Source of the DNA: an uncultured Anaerococcus sp. | GTDB lineage: Bacteria; Bacillota; Clostridia; Tissierellales; Peptoniphilaceae | Length of the DNA: 51,332 bases | Reading direction: 5' to 3' | Assembly: GCF_947253225.1 (NCBI RefSeq) | Contig: NZ_CAMXYR010000006.1 | Coordinates: 1 to 51,332, forward strand | Shown here: one piece after another, positions 18,185 through 26,750 of the stretch | How the letters are laid out: each line of letters starts with the position of its first letter | How positions within the stretch are numbered: the first letter of the stretch is position 1 | Position numbers and translations under genes: made by a program | Notes under the pieces: model-generated | What the model was told of the DNA's origin: nothing | Database searches by the model: none | What the model saw: the letters and a program-made list of their open reading frames with translations, nothing else

Positions 18185-18899
18185 CGGTAAGCTCCAAGAA
18201 AACTTCTTCCAGACTTCCCTTGTTTCTAGCAAGCTCCCTTATCTCGGCAAAGCTACCACTAGCGATAATCTTTCCCTTATTAATTATGGCAAGTCTATCG
18301 CACAATTCTTGGGCGATTTCCATAACATGAGTTGAGAAAAATACGATTTTCCCCTCATCTGCCCTCTGTCTTAGGATTTTTTTTAGGTTGTAGGAGGACT
18401 TGGCATCAAGACCCACCATAGGCTCATCCAAAATCAAAACAAAGGGATCATTAATCAAGGCACCTATAAGGGCAAGCCTTTGAGCCATACCATGAGAATA
18501 TGAAGAAATTTGCGTATCCATAGAATCTCTTAGGTCAAAGAATTCTAGGTAATATTCTAGCCTTTGCTTGCGAGTTTGGCTATCAATGCCATAAATATCA
18601 GCCACAAAATTTATATATTCCTTGCCCGAATAATTCTCAAAAAGGTCTGGATTATCAGGAACATAGGAAAATTGCCTCTTGTAGGTTAGGGGATCTTCCT
18701 CAAGACTTTTGCCATTAATAGTAATCTCTCCCCTGCTTTTGGAATTAATACCGACAAGGGACTTGATGGTTGTGGATTTGCCGGCCCCATTTGGCCCCAA
18801 AAATCCAAATATTTCACCATCTCTTACCTCAAAGGAAATATCATCTACCGCTTTTTTGCCATTGGCGTAGGTTTTAGAAAAATTTTTTACTTCAATCAT
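18177..18899 (-). CDS. ABC transporter ATP-binding protein
   Basis: ATPase of the exporter, 240 residues. Walker A is GPNGAGKST (about residues 35-43), the signature is SSYSHGMAQRLALIGAL, in which SHGMAQ replaces SGGQ, Walker B is VLILDEP and the switch His is in FFSTHVME. The ATPase resembles the ABC-2 exporter group (CcmA/YtrB-like). AAGGAGG precedes the ATG at 18899. It encodes the only ATPase here, so the active complex is probably two ATPases plus the large permease. Confidence 0.93.
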   Translation of the reverse strand: MIEVKNFSKTYANGKKAVDDISFEVRDGEIFGFLGPNGAGKSTTIKSLVGINSKSRGEITINGKSLEEDPLTYKRQFSYVPDNPDLFENYSGKEYINFVADIYGIDSQTRKQRLEYYLEFFDLRDSMDTQISSYSHGMAQRLALIGALINDPFVLILDEPMVGLDAKSSYNLKKILRQRADEGKIVFFSTHVMEIAQELCDRLAIINKGKIIASGSFAEIRELARNKGSLEEVFLELTDE

Positions 18900-18962
18900 A
18901 AGACCTCCTTATTCGCTAGTTAGTCTAGCTTTTTTGTTCATTTGCCTGGATAAATACTATTG

Positions 18963-18999
18963 ATAAAAAATAGGACTCTTGCAAGGCTTGCAAAAGTCC
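18963..18999 (-). terminator. Rho-independent terminator after the isochorismatase-like gene
   Basis: On the minus strand GGACTTTTGCAAG pairs with CTTGCAAGAGTCC around a short loop and is followed by TATTTTTTATC. It lies seven bases after the stop. Confidence 0.8.
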
Positions 19000-19005
19000 A
19001 AAAAC

Positions 19006-19605
19006 TTATCTCAAAGACTTAACTAAGTTTGAAATAAATTTGAAATGGATATCTTTGGCATCTCTTGCTATGTCAAAGAGAACCATCTCAGTGTTCACAA
19101 TTACTGCACCCATATTTTCAAGACTCCTTAGGGCTGTAGCTTTCAAGTCTTCAGTAAAAGAAGCTACCGCATCTTCCACAAGGAAAACTTCAAGCCCCAT
19201 ATCCAACAGACTCCTCACTGTTTGATAGATACAAATATGACCCTCTGCCCCAGTAACTAGGACTTTTTTTATTCCATTTTCTTTGATAAAAGCTACAACC
19301 TCTGGAATAGCTGCATCAAAAAGGCTTTTGGCGAAGATTTTCTCCTCACTGATTTCAGCAAGTATCCTCTCATCACTTCTTCCAAGTCCCTTTGGATATT
19401 GCTCTGTGGCAAGGTAGTTCATCTCATATTCCTTGAAGGCCTTGATGAGAGCTAGGGTATTGGTCGTAGTCCTTTCGCCATTTTCCATAGTTGTCATAAG
19501 CTTTGGTTGCTCATCTACCACCAAGAGTAGGGTCTTGGTTTTATCTTGGTAGATATCATCCTTTAGGTCATTTACATAAAATTTACTAGCTAGTTTTCTT
19601 GACAT
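19006..19605 (-). CDS. Isochorismatase-like cysteine hydrolase
   Basis: Cytosolic hydrolase of the isochorismatase/nicotinamidase superfamily, 199 residues. The catalytic Asp is in LLLVVDEQPKLM, and the nucleophile Cys is in TGAEGHICIYQTVRSLLDMG, where the family has ETHVC. EVFLVEDAVASFTEDLKATA is the conserved following segment. Substrate is unknown; members of this subfamily act on ycaC-like or amide substrates. The start at 19605 has GGGGGA just upstream and overlaps the end of the radical SAM gene by 16 bases, so the two are probably co-transcribed. Confidence 0.87.
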   Translation of the reverse strand: MSRKLASKFYVNDLKDDIYQDKTKTLLLVVDEQPKLMTTMENGERTTTNTLALIKAFKEYEMNYLATEQYPKGLGRSDERILAEISEEKIFAKSLFDAAIPEVVAFIKENGIKKVLVTGAEGHICIYQTVRSLLDMGLEVFLVEDAVASFTEDLKATALRSLENMGAVIVNTEMVLFDIARDAKDIHFKFISNLVKSLR

Positions 19606-20516
19606 AAGTCCCCCTGTCTATAATCATTTTCTTTCATTTGCTTATCTATACTAGATAATATACCCGCCTTGTTTTTCGACCAATCAGGGTAGGCGATTTT
19701 TTCCCTGACTCCATCTCCAGTTAGCCTATTTACAACAACTTCCTTGGACAAATGCCTAAGCATTTCTACACAAATATTGACATATTCATCCTTGGTCATG
19801 GTATAGGCTAGGTGATTTTCTTCAAAATATCTTAGAAATTTGCTGGATTTTTCTAGGTAGAGGTTGTGGATTTTGATTCCCCAAATCCCCCTACCATTGA
19901 TATAGGCAATATCCCTTAGATAATCATCCATACCTTCATAAGGAAGACCAACAATAACATGGACTAGAGTCCTTATCCCACGGCTTCTAAGCCTTGCTAG
20001 TCCCCTATCAAAAGCCTCGTGGCTGTAGCCCCTTTGGATAAGAGAGATTGTCCCCTCATTGACACTCTGCATACCGAGTTCTACAACAAGAAAAGTCCTC
20101 TGATTTAATTCATCAAGTAGGTCAACAACCTCATCATCTAGGCAATCTGCCCTAGTCGCAAGGAAAAGCCCCACCACCTTTTCTTCATCAAGAGCCTCAT
20201 AAAATAAGGTCCTCATCCTCTCAAGACTCCCATAAGTCGAGGTGAAATTTTGGAAGTAGGCAAGGTAGCCTTCCTCCCTCCCCCTTTGGGAAAGCTTTAT
20301 CTTCTGCCTATTGATTTGCTCTTTTATAGAAAGTTTGGCAAAAGTCCACTCGCCACTTCCCCTAGCTGAACAATAGATACAACCAGATTTTCCCAAAGTT
20401 CCATCCCTGTTGGGGCAGGTGAAGCCCCCATCAAGGGGAAGTTTTAGGATTTTTTTCTTAAATTTTAGCTTGAGATAGGAATCCAAATCCCTATAACGTT
20501 TTTTGTTAATTTCCAT
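19590..20516 (-). CDS. TIGR01212-type radical SAM protein
   Basis: Radical SAM iron-sulfur enzyme of the YtqA/TIGR01212 group, about 308 residues. The cluster cysteines are in GGFTCPNRDGTLGKSGCIYC (Cys-x11-Cys-x2-Cys), and VVELGMQSVNEGTISLIQRG is the SAM/sheet region found in this family. Relatives modify tRNA or sulfur substrates; the exact reaction is not established here. In-frame ATGs lie at 20582, 20522 and 20516. The -10 box TATAAT (20528-20523) would put the message start exactly at 20516, and no ribosome site precedes any of them, so a leaderless start at 20516 is favoured. It overlaps the next gene by 16 bases. Confidence 0.85.
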   Translation of the reverse strand: MEINKKRYRDLDSYLKLKFKKKILKLPLDGGFTCPNRDGTLGKSGCIYCSARGSGEWTFAKLSIKEQINRQKIKLSQRGREEGYLAYFQNFTSTYGSLERMRTLFYEALDEEKVVGLFLATRADCLDDEVVDLLDELNQRTFLVVELGMQSVNEGTISLIQRGYSHEAFDRGLARLRSRGIRTLVHVIVGLPYEGMDDYLRDIAYINGRGIWGIKIHNLYLEKSSKFLRYFEENHLAYTMTKDEYVNICVEMLRHLSKEVVVNRLTGDGVREKIAYPDWSKNKAGILSSIDKQMKENDYRQGDLCQEN

Positions 20517-20522
20517 GTCCAT

Positions 20523-20528
20523 ATTATA
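20523..20528 (-). promoter_or_regulatory. -10 box of a leaderless-type promoter (radical SAM gene)
   Basis: Perfect TATAAT on the minus strand; a start seven bases downstream of its last base falls on the A of the ATG at 20516. The -35 is weak (TTAAAA at 17 bases). Confidence 0.4.
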
Positions 20529-20806
20529 ACATTTTTCAAAGATTTTTTTAATATAGCTAAAAAAAGTTAGAGATTTTGCCAATTGATAAGTAAGCCAAAA
20601 GGCCTATGCTTTACAAGTCATAGCCTCTCATCGCTTCTTATAATTTTCCTCCTAAGCAAAGACCCTATAAAAAACTAGGACCTGCTAGAGCTTTGCCATA
20701 CCTAATCTTTGGAACTTGGTATTTAAAAATCGGCACAAGGTCTCCCTTTATGCCGATTATTTTTTATGGAAATGATTGGCTACTAAGAGTCTCTCGGAAT
20801 TTTTTC
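20529..20806. other. Intergenic region between radical SAM gene and ald
   Basis: It holds the upstream side of the radical SAM promoter and the terminator at 20724-20766 for ald. Between them is AT-rich sequence with short repeated TAG/CTAG words and no open frame with a ribosome site. Nothing else is recognised. Confidence 0.5.
20724..20766 (-). terminator. Rho-independent terminator after ald
   Basis: AATCGGCA pairs with TGCCGATT around a loop of about 15 bases. A T tract follows on both strands, so it may act bidirectionally; it lies 40 bases after the ald stop. Confidence 0.7.
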
Positions 20807-21922
20807 CTATTGGTCAATATTTAGTTGCCTATATTCGTAGTCTGTATCTTTAGCTACTGGTTCGTAGGTTACAAAGCCCTTGTAGGTATTAATCCCTTTA
20901 ATCAATTCAGGAAATCTCTCGCAAGCTCGCCTTAGTCCCAAATCGCAAATCGCCTTGGCGTACCTAGTTGTGGCATTGGAAAGGGCATAGGTCGAAGTCA
21001 TGGCCACAGCTCCTGGAATATTGGCTACAGCATAGTGAATTACACCATACTCTACAAAAGTTGGCTGGCTATGGCTAGTTGGTCTTCCCTTGGTAAGGTC
21101 GGTTGACCCACCTTGGTCGATTGCAACATCAACAATTACATAACCTTCCTTCATTTGCTTGACCATCTCTTCCTTGATAAGTTGAGGTGCACGAGCTCCA
21201 GGAATGAGGACTGTTGATATAACAAGATCGGCATTTCTTACAGCCTCTTCTATATTGAGGGGGTTGGAATAGAGGGTTTCAATCTTGTCTGGAAAGATAT
21301 TGTGAAGCTCTGTAAGAGCATCAATATTTACATCAAGGACAGTAACCCTTGCTCCCATGCCCACAGCAATTCTTGTCGCAGCAGTTCCAACCGTGCCCGC
21401 TCCCACAATCACAACATTGGCAGGACGCACACCAGGGACGCCTTGAAGGAGAATTCCCCTACCTCCCTTAGGCTTTGTCAAGTATTGGGCTCCCTCCTGA
21501 ACTGCCATTCTTCCTGCAATTTCTGACATTGGGCGAAGAAGTGGGAGCTTGCCATCAACTTGCACTGTCTCAAGGGCAATTCCAGTTACCTCATTTTTGA
21601 TAAGCTCATCAGTAAGCTCTTCATTACTTGCAAGGTGGAGGTAGGTATAGAGGATAAGTCCTGGTCTAAAATACTTATACTCCTCTTTCATAGGCTCCTT
21701 GACCTTGTAAATCATCTCTGCCTTCTGCCAAATATCGCTAGCCTTGTCGCAAATTTCAGCTCCCGCTTGCCTATAATCATCATCGCTAATACCGGAGGCG
21801 ACTCCAGCACCAGTTTCTATAAGAACTTTATTATTAGATTTGACAAGTTCAGCAACTGCCCCAGGAATTATAGCCACCCTGGACTCTTGGTCTTTAATTT
21901 CTTTAGGTATTCCTATAATCAA
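20807..21922 (-). CDS. ald: Alanine dehydrogenase
   Basis: NAD-dependent enzyme interconverting L-alanine and pyruvate plus ammonia in the cytosol. The 371-residue length is typical. The pyruvate-binding residues are seen in MIYKVKEP (Lys) and LYTYLHLASNEELT (His). The nucleotide fold is NVVIVGAGTVGTAATRIAVG with VTVLDVN, and VIVDVAIDQGGSTD is the conserved late segment. AGGAGGAAAAA precedes the ATG. It stands alone, divergent from the HAD phosphatase; a role in amino acid fermentation fits an anaerobe of this type. Confidence 0.96.
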   Translation of the reverse strand: MIIGIPKEIKDQESRVAIIPGAVAELVKSNNKVLIETGAGVASGISDDDYRQAGAEICDKASDIWQKAEMIYKVKEPMKEEYKYFRPGLILYTYLHLASNEELTDELIKNEVTGIALETVQVDGKLPLLRPMSEIAGRMAVQEGAQYLTKPKGGRGILLQGVPGVRPANVVIVGAGTVGTAATRIAVGMGARVTVLDVNIDALTELHNIFPDKIETLYSNPLNIEEAVRNADLVISTVLIPGARAPQLIKEEMVKQMKEGYVIVDVAIDQGGSTDLTKGRPTSHSQPTFVEYGVIHYAVANIPGAVAMTSTYALSNATTRYAKAICDLGLRRACERFPELIKGINTYKGFVTYEPVAKDTDYEYRQLNIDQ

Positions 21923-21997
21923 AATTTTTCCTCCTTTATTTAGCTATTACTTTAAATATATACCCGAAAAAGCTTATTTTATTTATAGCTAAAGTGG

Positions 21998-22003
21998 TAT
22001 AAT
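21998..22003 (+). promoter_or_regulatory. -10 box of a leaderless-type promoter (HAD gene)
   Basis: Perfect TATAAT; the base seven downstream of its last base is the A of the ATG at 22010. No ribosome site precedes the ATG. The -35 is weak. Confidence 0.45.
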
Positions 22004-22009
22004 GATTTT

Positions 22010-22831
22010 ATGATTAAATTAATTGCAATAGATGTGGACGGCACACTTGTTACTCCACTCAAAAAACTAACCAAAGAAAATATCCGTGCCATTGAAAAAG
22101 CAAAACAAAGGGGCATCCATATAGCCCTCGTAAGTGGTAGACCCTTCCATAGTATGGTAAGGCTAAACAAGGCTCTTGGGCTTGACAAGAAGGGGCACTT
22201 TACTATCTGTCAAAATGGATCTTACGTCTTTGATAACCTCAGCCAAAAACCTATGTTTGGTACCTATCAAACTCCGTCAGACCTTATTAATATCGAAAAG
22301 ATGCTTGATGGCTACAAGTTAGAACTTTCCGCCATGGATGCCTTCAACTTTTATTCCAAAAGGCAAATCCCAAACCTCTACACCATCATAGATGCAAAAA
22401 TCAACAATATGCCAATCAAGACAGTGAAGTTTGAGGATTTCCCAAAAGATAAGACCTTCGGTAGGTTTCTAATCCTTGGTGGAAGTTGTGAGCTTAAGAG
22501 ATTTATCAAAAATATGCCAGAAGAACTCAAAAATTCCTACTATCCTGTCCAAACGGCTCCATTTTTGATAGAAGTGATGAACAAAAACACCAACAAGGGC
22601 TATGCTATCTCCCAAATGGGCGAAAGACTCGGCTACAAGATGGATGAAGTTATGGCAATAGGTAACGAAAAAAACGACATTCCTATGCTAGAAGCAGCAG
22701 GTTTTGCTGTAGCAATGGAAAATGCCGTTGATGAGCTTAAAATTCACGCAGATTTCATAACCAAGTCCAACCGCAAATCAGGTGTCGCCTACGCCATAGA
22801 AAAACTCCTAGCCAATAACCTTCAAAAATAA
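22010..22831 (+). CDS. HAD family sugar-phosphate-type phosphatase (Cof-like)
   Basis: Cof-type HAD hydrolase, 273 residues, acting on small phosphorylated metabolites such as sugar phosphates or flavin precursors; the substrate is unknown. Motif I is AIDVDGTLVTP with the two catalytic Asp, motif II is ALVSGRPFHS, and motif IV is AIGNEKNDIPMLEAAG. The ATG at 22010 is preceded by ATAATGATTTT without any Shine-Dalgarno, matching a leaderless message starting at the ATG (see the -10 box). An alternative start further in is not evident. A strong terminator follows 12 bases beyond the stop. Confidence 0.92.
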   Translation: MIKLIAIDVDGTLVTPLKKLTKENIRAIEKAKQRGIHIALVSGRPFHSMVRLNKALGLDKKGHFTICQNGSYVFDNLSQKPMFGTYQTPSDLINIEKMLDGYKLELSAMDAFNFYSKRQIPNLYTIIDAKINNMPIKTVKFEDFPKDKTFGRFLILGGSCELKRFIKNMPEELKNSYYPVQTAPFLIEVMNKNTNKGYAISQMGERLGYKMDEVMAIGNEKNDIPMLEAAGFAVAMENAVDELKIHADFITKSNRKSGVAYAIEKLLANNLQK

Positions 22832-22880
22832 GATGACCCCAAAATCCAGCCTAGGGATTGGGGTCATCTATCTTTATCTT
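22831..22880 (+). terminator. Rho-independent terminator after the HAD phosphatase
   Basis: AGATGACCCCAA pairs with TTGGGGTCATCT, a 12-base-pair stem, followed by ATCTTTATCTTTT. Confidence 0.8.
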
Positions 22881-23040
22881 TTGAGGCCTTTATTCCTAGG
22901 ACTTTGTCTAGTCGCTTCTCTCAGTTACCAGCAATTATTGTATCTTTCACCGACAAATCCTAGGTTCTAACTTATGAAATGGATTATGAGTCCTAGGGCT
23001 AGCTTCAATATCGCTCTTTTTGCCCAAATCTAAGAAGTAG

Positions 23041-23532
23041 TTACAATTCTTTCAATTCCTGGTATTTCTTTATATCGTAGGCATACTTTCTGCTGGTTGC
23101 TTCTAATCTTCTTATTATTTTTTCTACCGACCTTTTGGCCTTGCTGATATCCTTGGCTTTAAGGCGAAGATTGGTTCTAAAGGCTATGTCTGCAAGTTTT
23201 CCTCTAACCTTAGAGTATTGGGTGATTTTTGTTGGTAGGTAGAGGAGCTTGGCTAGGTTTTCGTCAAAGATTAGCAAGTCTCTGTGTAGGTTTAGGATTG
23301 CTTCTTGGCTTTTGTCTAGGTTTTTGTTTACTGAGCTTGCCTTACTTTCTCTGATAAGGTTGCCTACAAGGTTGCCCCTAAGCAGAGAAAGACTTGTAAA
23401 GTCAGATTTCTGCCTTACCTTTATTTCTGCTGTCCTTAGGAGTCTTAGGACTGACTTTGCTTTTATTATCATCTTGTCTGTTTTGACCTTGTTTTTGCCA
23501 ATATTTTCGTATTTTGTCCTTAATTCTGTCAT
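23041..23532 (-). CDS. Hypothetical all-helical basic protein
   Basis: Not recognised. The start at 23532 (MTELRTKY) has GGAGGGAAAA directly before it, so an in-frame ATG at 23571 is rejected. The 163-residue product is strongly basic and predicted helical, rich in Lys, Arg and Leu (for example KVRQKSDFTSLSLLRGNL and SVEKIIRRLEATSRKYAYDI), with no Cys, no signal peptide and no membrane segment. It is divergent from the DUF3783-type gene at 23648 and could interact with nucleic acid or a membrane, but nothing shows this. Confidence 0.7.
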   Translation of the reverse strand: MTELRTKYENIGKNKVKTDKMIIKAKSVLRLLRTAEIKVRQKSDFTSLSLLRGNLVGNLIRESKASSVNKNLDKSQEAILNLHRDLLIFDENLAKLLYLPTKITQYSKVRGKLADIAFRTNLRLKAKDISKAKRSVEKIIRRLEATSRKYAYDIKKYQELKEL

Positions 23533-23590
23533 TTTTCCCTCCAGTGGAATATTTACTTTATTTATACCCATTTCCTCGATTTTTTAAAGT

Positions 23591-23619
23591 TTGTCTTTGT
23601 GGTGGTCTTTAAGTATAGT
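23591..23619 (+). promoter_or_regulatory. Promoter of the DUF3783-like gene
   Basis: TTGTCT, 17-base spacer, TATAGT; about 29 bases before the ATG, with AAGGAGAA as ribosome site. Confidence 0.5.
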
Positions 23620-23647
23620 TATGATGTATAGATAAAAGGAGAATTGT

Positions 23648-24217
23648 ATGGCTGAAGTTTTATATTATAATCCAATAGACTTGGATAAGTACGATAAATT
23701 TAAGAAAATTGCAGAAGAAAAGGGAATCGATATTATTGAGGTTGGCAAAGACAACCTTGATGAGAAAATCGGCTACCTACTCGGGATTTCTGGTTTTGAT
23801 GATAGCCACGAGCCTAGGATAGAAGAAGACTGCGACCTTGACTTTGACTTTGTTTTGTTCAATGGTTTTGATAACCAAGAACTTTTTGACTTCCTTGATG
23901 AACTCAGAAACAATGGAGCAAACGTCCAACACAAGGCTGGCATTACTGATAATAATGTGAAGTGGACCTTGAGGGAACTTCTCATAGAAAATGACAAGGA
24001 AGCAAAGACTATGGGTCTAGTCCACAAGATTAACCAATTGATTGACAAGGCTGAGGGACTTAAATCTTTGCATGGTGAGGATAGGAAAGTGCAAAGGATT
24101 ATTGATGAAATTCTAGCATATTTTAACGATTCATCAATTTTTGAGATTGAAATTGCTAAAAAACACTACCTTAGCCTTCTTGATGAAGTCCTTAGGTTTG
24201 AGAAGGAGCACCAATAG
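23648..24217 (+). CDS. DUF3783-like protein of unknown function
   Basis: Acidic cytosolic protein of 189 residues. The N-terminal half has an alternating Asp/Glu-rich fold with FDFVLFNGFDNQELFDFLDE and continues with NGANVQHKAGITDNNVKWT, a pattern I associate with DUF3783 from memory. The C-terminal half is helical and charged (LVHKINQLIDKAEGL to DEVLRFEKEHQ) and resembles no domain I can name. AAGGAGAATTGT precedes the ATG. It has no operon partner; the neighbour on the other strand is the basic helical protein at 23041. Function unknown. Confidence 0.75.
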   Translation: MAEVLYYNPIDLDKYDKFKKIAEEKGIDIIEVGKDNLDEKIGYLLGISGFDDSHEPRIEEDCDLDFDFVLFNGFDNQELFDFLDELRNNGANVQHKAGITDNNVKWTLRELLIENDKEAKTMGLVHKINQLIDKAEGLKSLHGEDRKVQRIIDEILAYFNDSSIFEIEIAKKHYLSLLDEVLRFEKEHQ

Positions 24218-24372
24218 CTAGGAACAAGTTAGTTAATTTCTTTATCTTTTTGGACTAGGCCTAGCTTAAAGCTTGGTCTTTCTAGTTAACTATTCTTGAT
24301 AAGTGGCAAGGTCTCTTGCTACCAAGCTAACTAGCCGGCCTTTTGAGACATGCTTATTAAATATCTTTGCCA
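24218..24372. other. Structured intergenic segment
   Basis: Nested inverted repeats: AGCTTGGT at 24270-24277 with ACCAAGCT at 24321-24328, enclosing GCAAG-GTCT-CTTGC at 24306-24319. No open frame. It may be a decayed repeat or a structured RNA. Confidence 0.35.
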
Positions 24373-24403
24373 TAAAAAATAAAGCCCGACTGTCGGGCTT
24401 TTA
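24373..24403 (-). terminator. Rho-independent terminator after kdgK
   Basis: AAGCCCGACAGTCGGGCTTT forms a tight stem, followed by ATTTTTTATGG on the minus strand. It lies just beyond the kinase stop. Confidence 0.85.
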
Positions 24404-24413
24404 GTGTGCTTAC

Positions 24414-25409
24414 TTATGAGAATGATAACATTCTCTTATCTCCGCTTACAAGTTTTCCTACTTGTTTTTCATCAAATAGAGCGTAATCACCTATAATTGA
24501 GTGTTTTAGGGCGGATAGGGCTATGGCAAAGTCTAGTGCCTCGTGGATTTCAAAGCCATTGGCGTAGGCATGGATTAGCCCTGCGGCAAAGGCATCCCCT
24601 CCCCCAATCCTATCTACTATATCAAACTTGTAGCTAGCTGATTTTATGTATTCTCGCCCATTATACATCCCCGCTGCTAGGGAATTTACTGAGGCAGAGA
24701 AGGAATCTCTAATTGATGAGATTGTATACCTAATTGCATACTTGTCGTGGACTTCTTTAAGGATTTGACTTAAAACCTCGTGGTTAAAGTCTCCCTTAAA
24801 GCAAGCGTGTCTTGTTGGAAGAACTCCTATGAGGATATCGACCATGGCTAGGACTTGGTCATAAAATTCACAAGCTTCATCAAGGCTCCAAAGACTGGAC
24901 CTATAGTTTAGGTCAAAGACGATTTCTATTCCCCTCTTCTTGGCTTCCTTGATTGAGTGAAGGACTAGATCCCTGCCTTCTTTGGAAATGGCGGCTGTGA
25001 TGCCTGTAGTAAAGTAGATATCACAATCCCTAAAAATCCCATCCCAATCAAATTCCTCGACTTTTGCCTTGGAAATAGATGAATTTTTTCTATCATAAAC
25101 TACCTTGGGCGATCTTAGGCCTACACCTTTTTCAGCATAGTATATGCCTAGTCTTTCTCCTCCCCTTACTATGTAATCAGTATTTATACCAAAACGGTCG
25201 ATGTTATTTAGGGCCGCCTGACCCATCTCATTTTCAACAAGTTTAGTAACATAGGTAACTTCATCTCCTAGGTTGGCAAGGGCTATGGCAACATTTGCCT
25301 CTGCCCCACCAAAGATTGCTTCAAACTTGTCAGTTTGGATGATTCTTTCAAAGTTAAAAGGCGAAAGCCTGAGGGTCAATTCTCCAAATGTTACAATTTT
25401 CTTTTTCAT
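24414..25409 (-). CDS. kdgK: PfkB-type sugar kinase, probable 2-keto-3-deoxygluconate kinase
   Basis: Ribokinase/PfkB-family kinase, 331 residues, probably phosphorylating 2-keto-3-deoxygluconate to KDPG. The N-terminal sugar lid is FGGAEANVAIALANLG, the catalytic motif is DRIGGGDAFAAGLIHAY with the base Asp, and VFDLNYRSSLW is the conserved strand typical of KdgK-like members. AAAGGAGAG precedes the ATG at 25409. It follows dctM by 39 bases and is the last gene of the LacI-TRAP operon. KDPG aldolase (eda) is not in this window, so the pathway must be completed elsewhere. Fructokinase or another PfkB specificity cannot be excluded. Confidence 0.85.
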   Translation of the reverse strand: MKKKIVTFGELTLRLSPFNFERIIQTDKFEAIFGGAEANVAIALANLGDEVTYVTKLVENEMGQAALNNIDRFGINTDYIVRGGERLGIYYAEKGVGLRSPKVVYDRKNSSISKAKVEEFDWDGIFRDCDIYFTTGITAAISKEGRDLVLHSIKEAKKRGIEIVFDLNYRSSLWSLDEACEFYDQVLAMVDILIGVLPTRHACFKGDFNHEVLSQILKEVHDKYAIRYTISSIRDSFSASVNSLAAGMYNGREYIKSASYKFDIVDRIGGGDAFAAGLIHAYANGFEIHEALDFAIALSALKHSIIGDYALFDEKQVGKLVSGDKRMLSFS

Positions 25410-25448
25410 ACTCTCTCCTTTAAGAAAAAGGGGCAAAAAGCCCCTCTG

Positions 25449-26750
25449 TTAGATTAGACCAGCCTTGAGTGGAAGCAAGAGTGAAGTCATTGGTAGGTAG
25501 GTTACTAGGAGAAGTCCTATGAGGATTGCTCCGTAGAACTTTAGCATATATGGCATAACCTTGGCAAGACTTGTATCTCCTACCTTGATGGCAACAAACA
25601 AGGTGTTACCTACTGGTGGTGTAATATTTCCTATACATAGGTTGTAGACAATCATTAGCCCAAATTGGACTGGGTGCATACCAAATTCTGTCGCTATTGG
25701 CAAAAATAAAGGTGTAAAGATTAGGATAGCTGGTGTAACGTCCATAAAGGTTCCTGATATTAGAAGGATAATGTTCATAATTAGGAGGATTACAAACTTA
25801 TTTTCTGATACTGAAAGGATGGCATGACCAACCATTTGTGGGATACCAGTAAAGGCCATAACCCAAGAAAGGATGTTTGATACTCCTATTAGGAAAACTA
25901 CAATAGCACTCATCTTGGCTGAATCTACTGCAATTTTCCATACCTTTTTCACATTAAGGTTTTTGTAGACAAAACCTAGGATTAGGGAGTAAAGAACTGA
26001 TATAGCAGAACCTTCTGTTGCTGTAAAGACTCCTGCTACGATTCCTCCAATTACTACTATTATTAGTCCCAATGATGGCAAAGCCCTGAGGGTTGCCTTG
26101 CCTAGATTGCCAAAGGAAAACTTTCCTTCATTTGCCTTGTAGCCCTTCTTCTTGGCTATGGCTATAGCTACAATAATACAGGCTGTTGACCAAATTATAC
26201 CTGGCACATAACCTGCTAGGAAAAGAGCAGCTACTGATGTTCCTCCTGATACTAGGGAGTAGGTAATTAGGGCGTTTGATGGTGGTATCAAAAGTCCTGC
26301 TGGAGCTGATGAGCCGTTGGCGGCAGCAGAAACAGCCTTGTCATAGCCTTGTTTTCTTTCGCCATCCTTTACCATAGAGCCTACTGCGGCTGCTGCTGCT
26401 GAGGCAGAGCCTGAAATCGCACCAAAAAGAGCGTTGGCTCCAACATTTGTTACAAGAAGGGCTCCTGGAAGTTTACCAAGAATTGCCATGACAAAATCAA
26501 CTAGCCTTTTGGCTATTCCACCCTCGTTCATAAGGTTACCTGCTAGGATGAAAAATGGAATCGCCGTTAGGGTAAAGGAACTCATTCCAACAAAGGTCCT
26601 TTGGGCAGCAGTTAGGGTTGCTACATCTGCTGGAACTGTTGAAAGTATCGTTACGATTGACGCTATACCTATGGAGAAGGCAATAGGCACTCCTGTTGCC
26701 AAAAGTATAACTAAGGATATTATAATTATCGCTAGGGCATTAGCACTCAT
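25449..26750 (-). CDS. dctM: TRAP transporter large permease
   Basis: DctM-family large membrane subunit, 433 residues with about 12 hydrophobic helices, which uses the sodium gradient to import the bound substrate. Typical segments are LTAIPFFILAGNLMNEGGIA, ISGSASAAAAAVGSM, NGSSAPAGLLIPPSNALITY and GNITPPVGNTLFVA. Its ATG overlaps the stop of the small permease by four bases (ATGA). It is part of the LacI-dctPQM-kdgK operon. Confidence 0.96.
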   Translation of the reverse strand: MSANALAIIIISLVILLATGVPIAFSIGIASIVTILSTVPADVATLTAAQRTFVGMSSFTLTAIPFFILAGNLMNEGGIAKRLVDFVMAILGKLPGALLVTNVGANALFGAISGSASAAAAAVGSMVKDGERKQGYDKAVSAAANGSSAPAGLLIPPSNALITYSLVSGGTSVAALFLAGYVPGIIWSTACIIVAIAIAKKKGYKANEGKFSFGNLGKATLRALPSLGLIIVVIGGIVAGVFTATEGSAISVLYSLILGFVYKNLNVKKVWKIAVDSAKMSAIVVFLIGVSNILSWVMAFTGIPQMVGHAILSVSENKFVILLIMNIILLISGTFMDVTPAILIFTPLFLPIATEFGMHPVQFGLMIVYNLCIGNITPPVGNTLFVAIKVGDTSLAKVMPYMLKFYGAILIGLLLVTYLPMTSLLLPLKAGLI

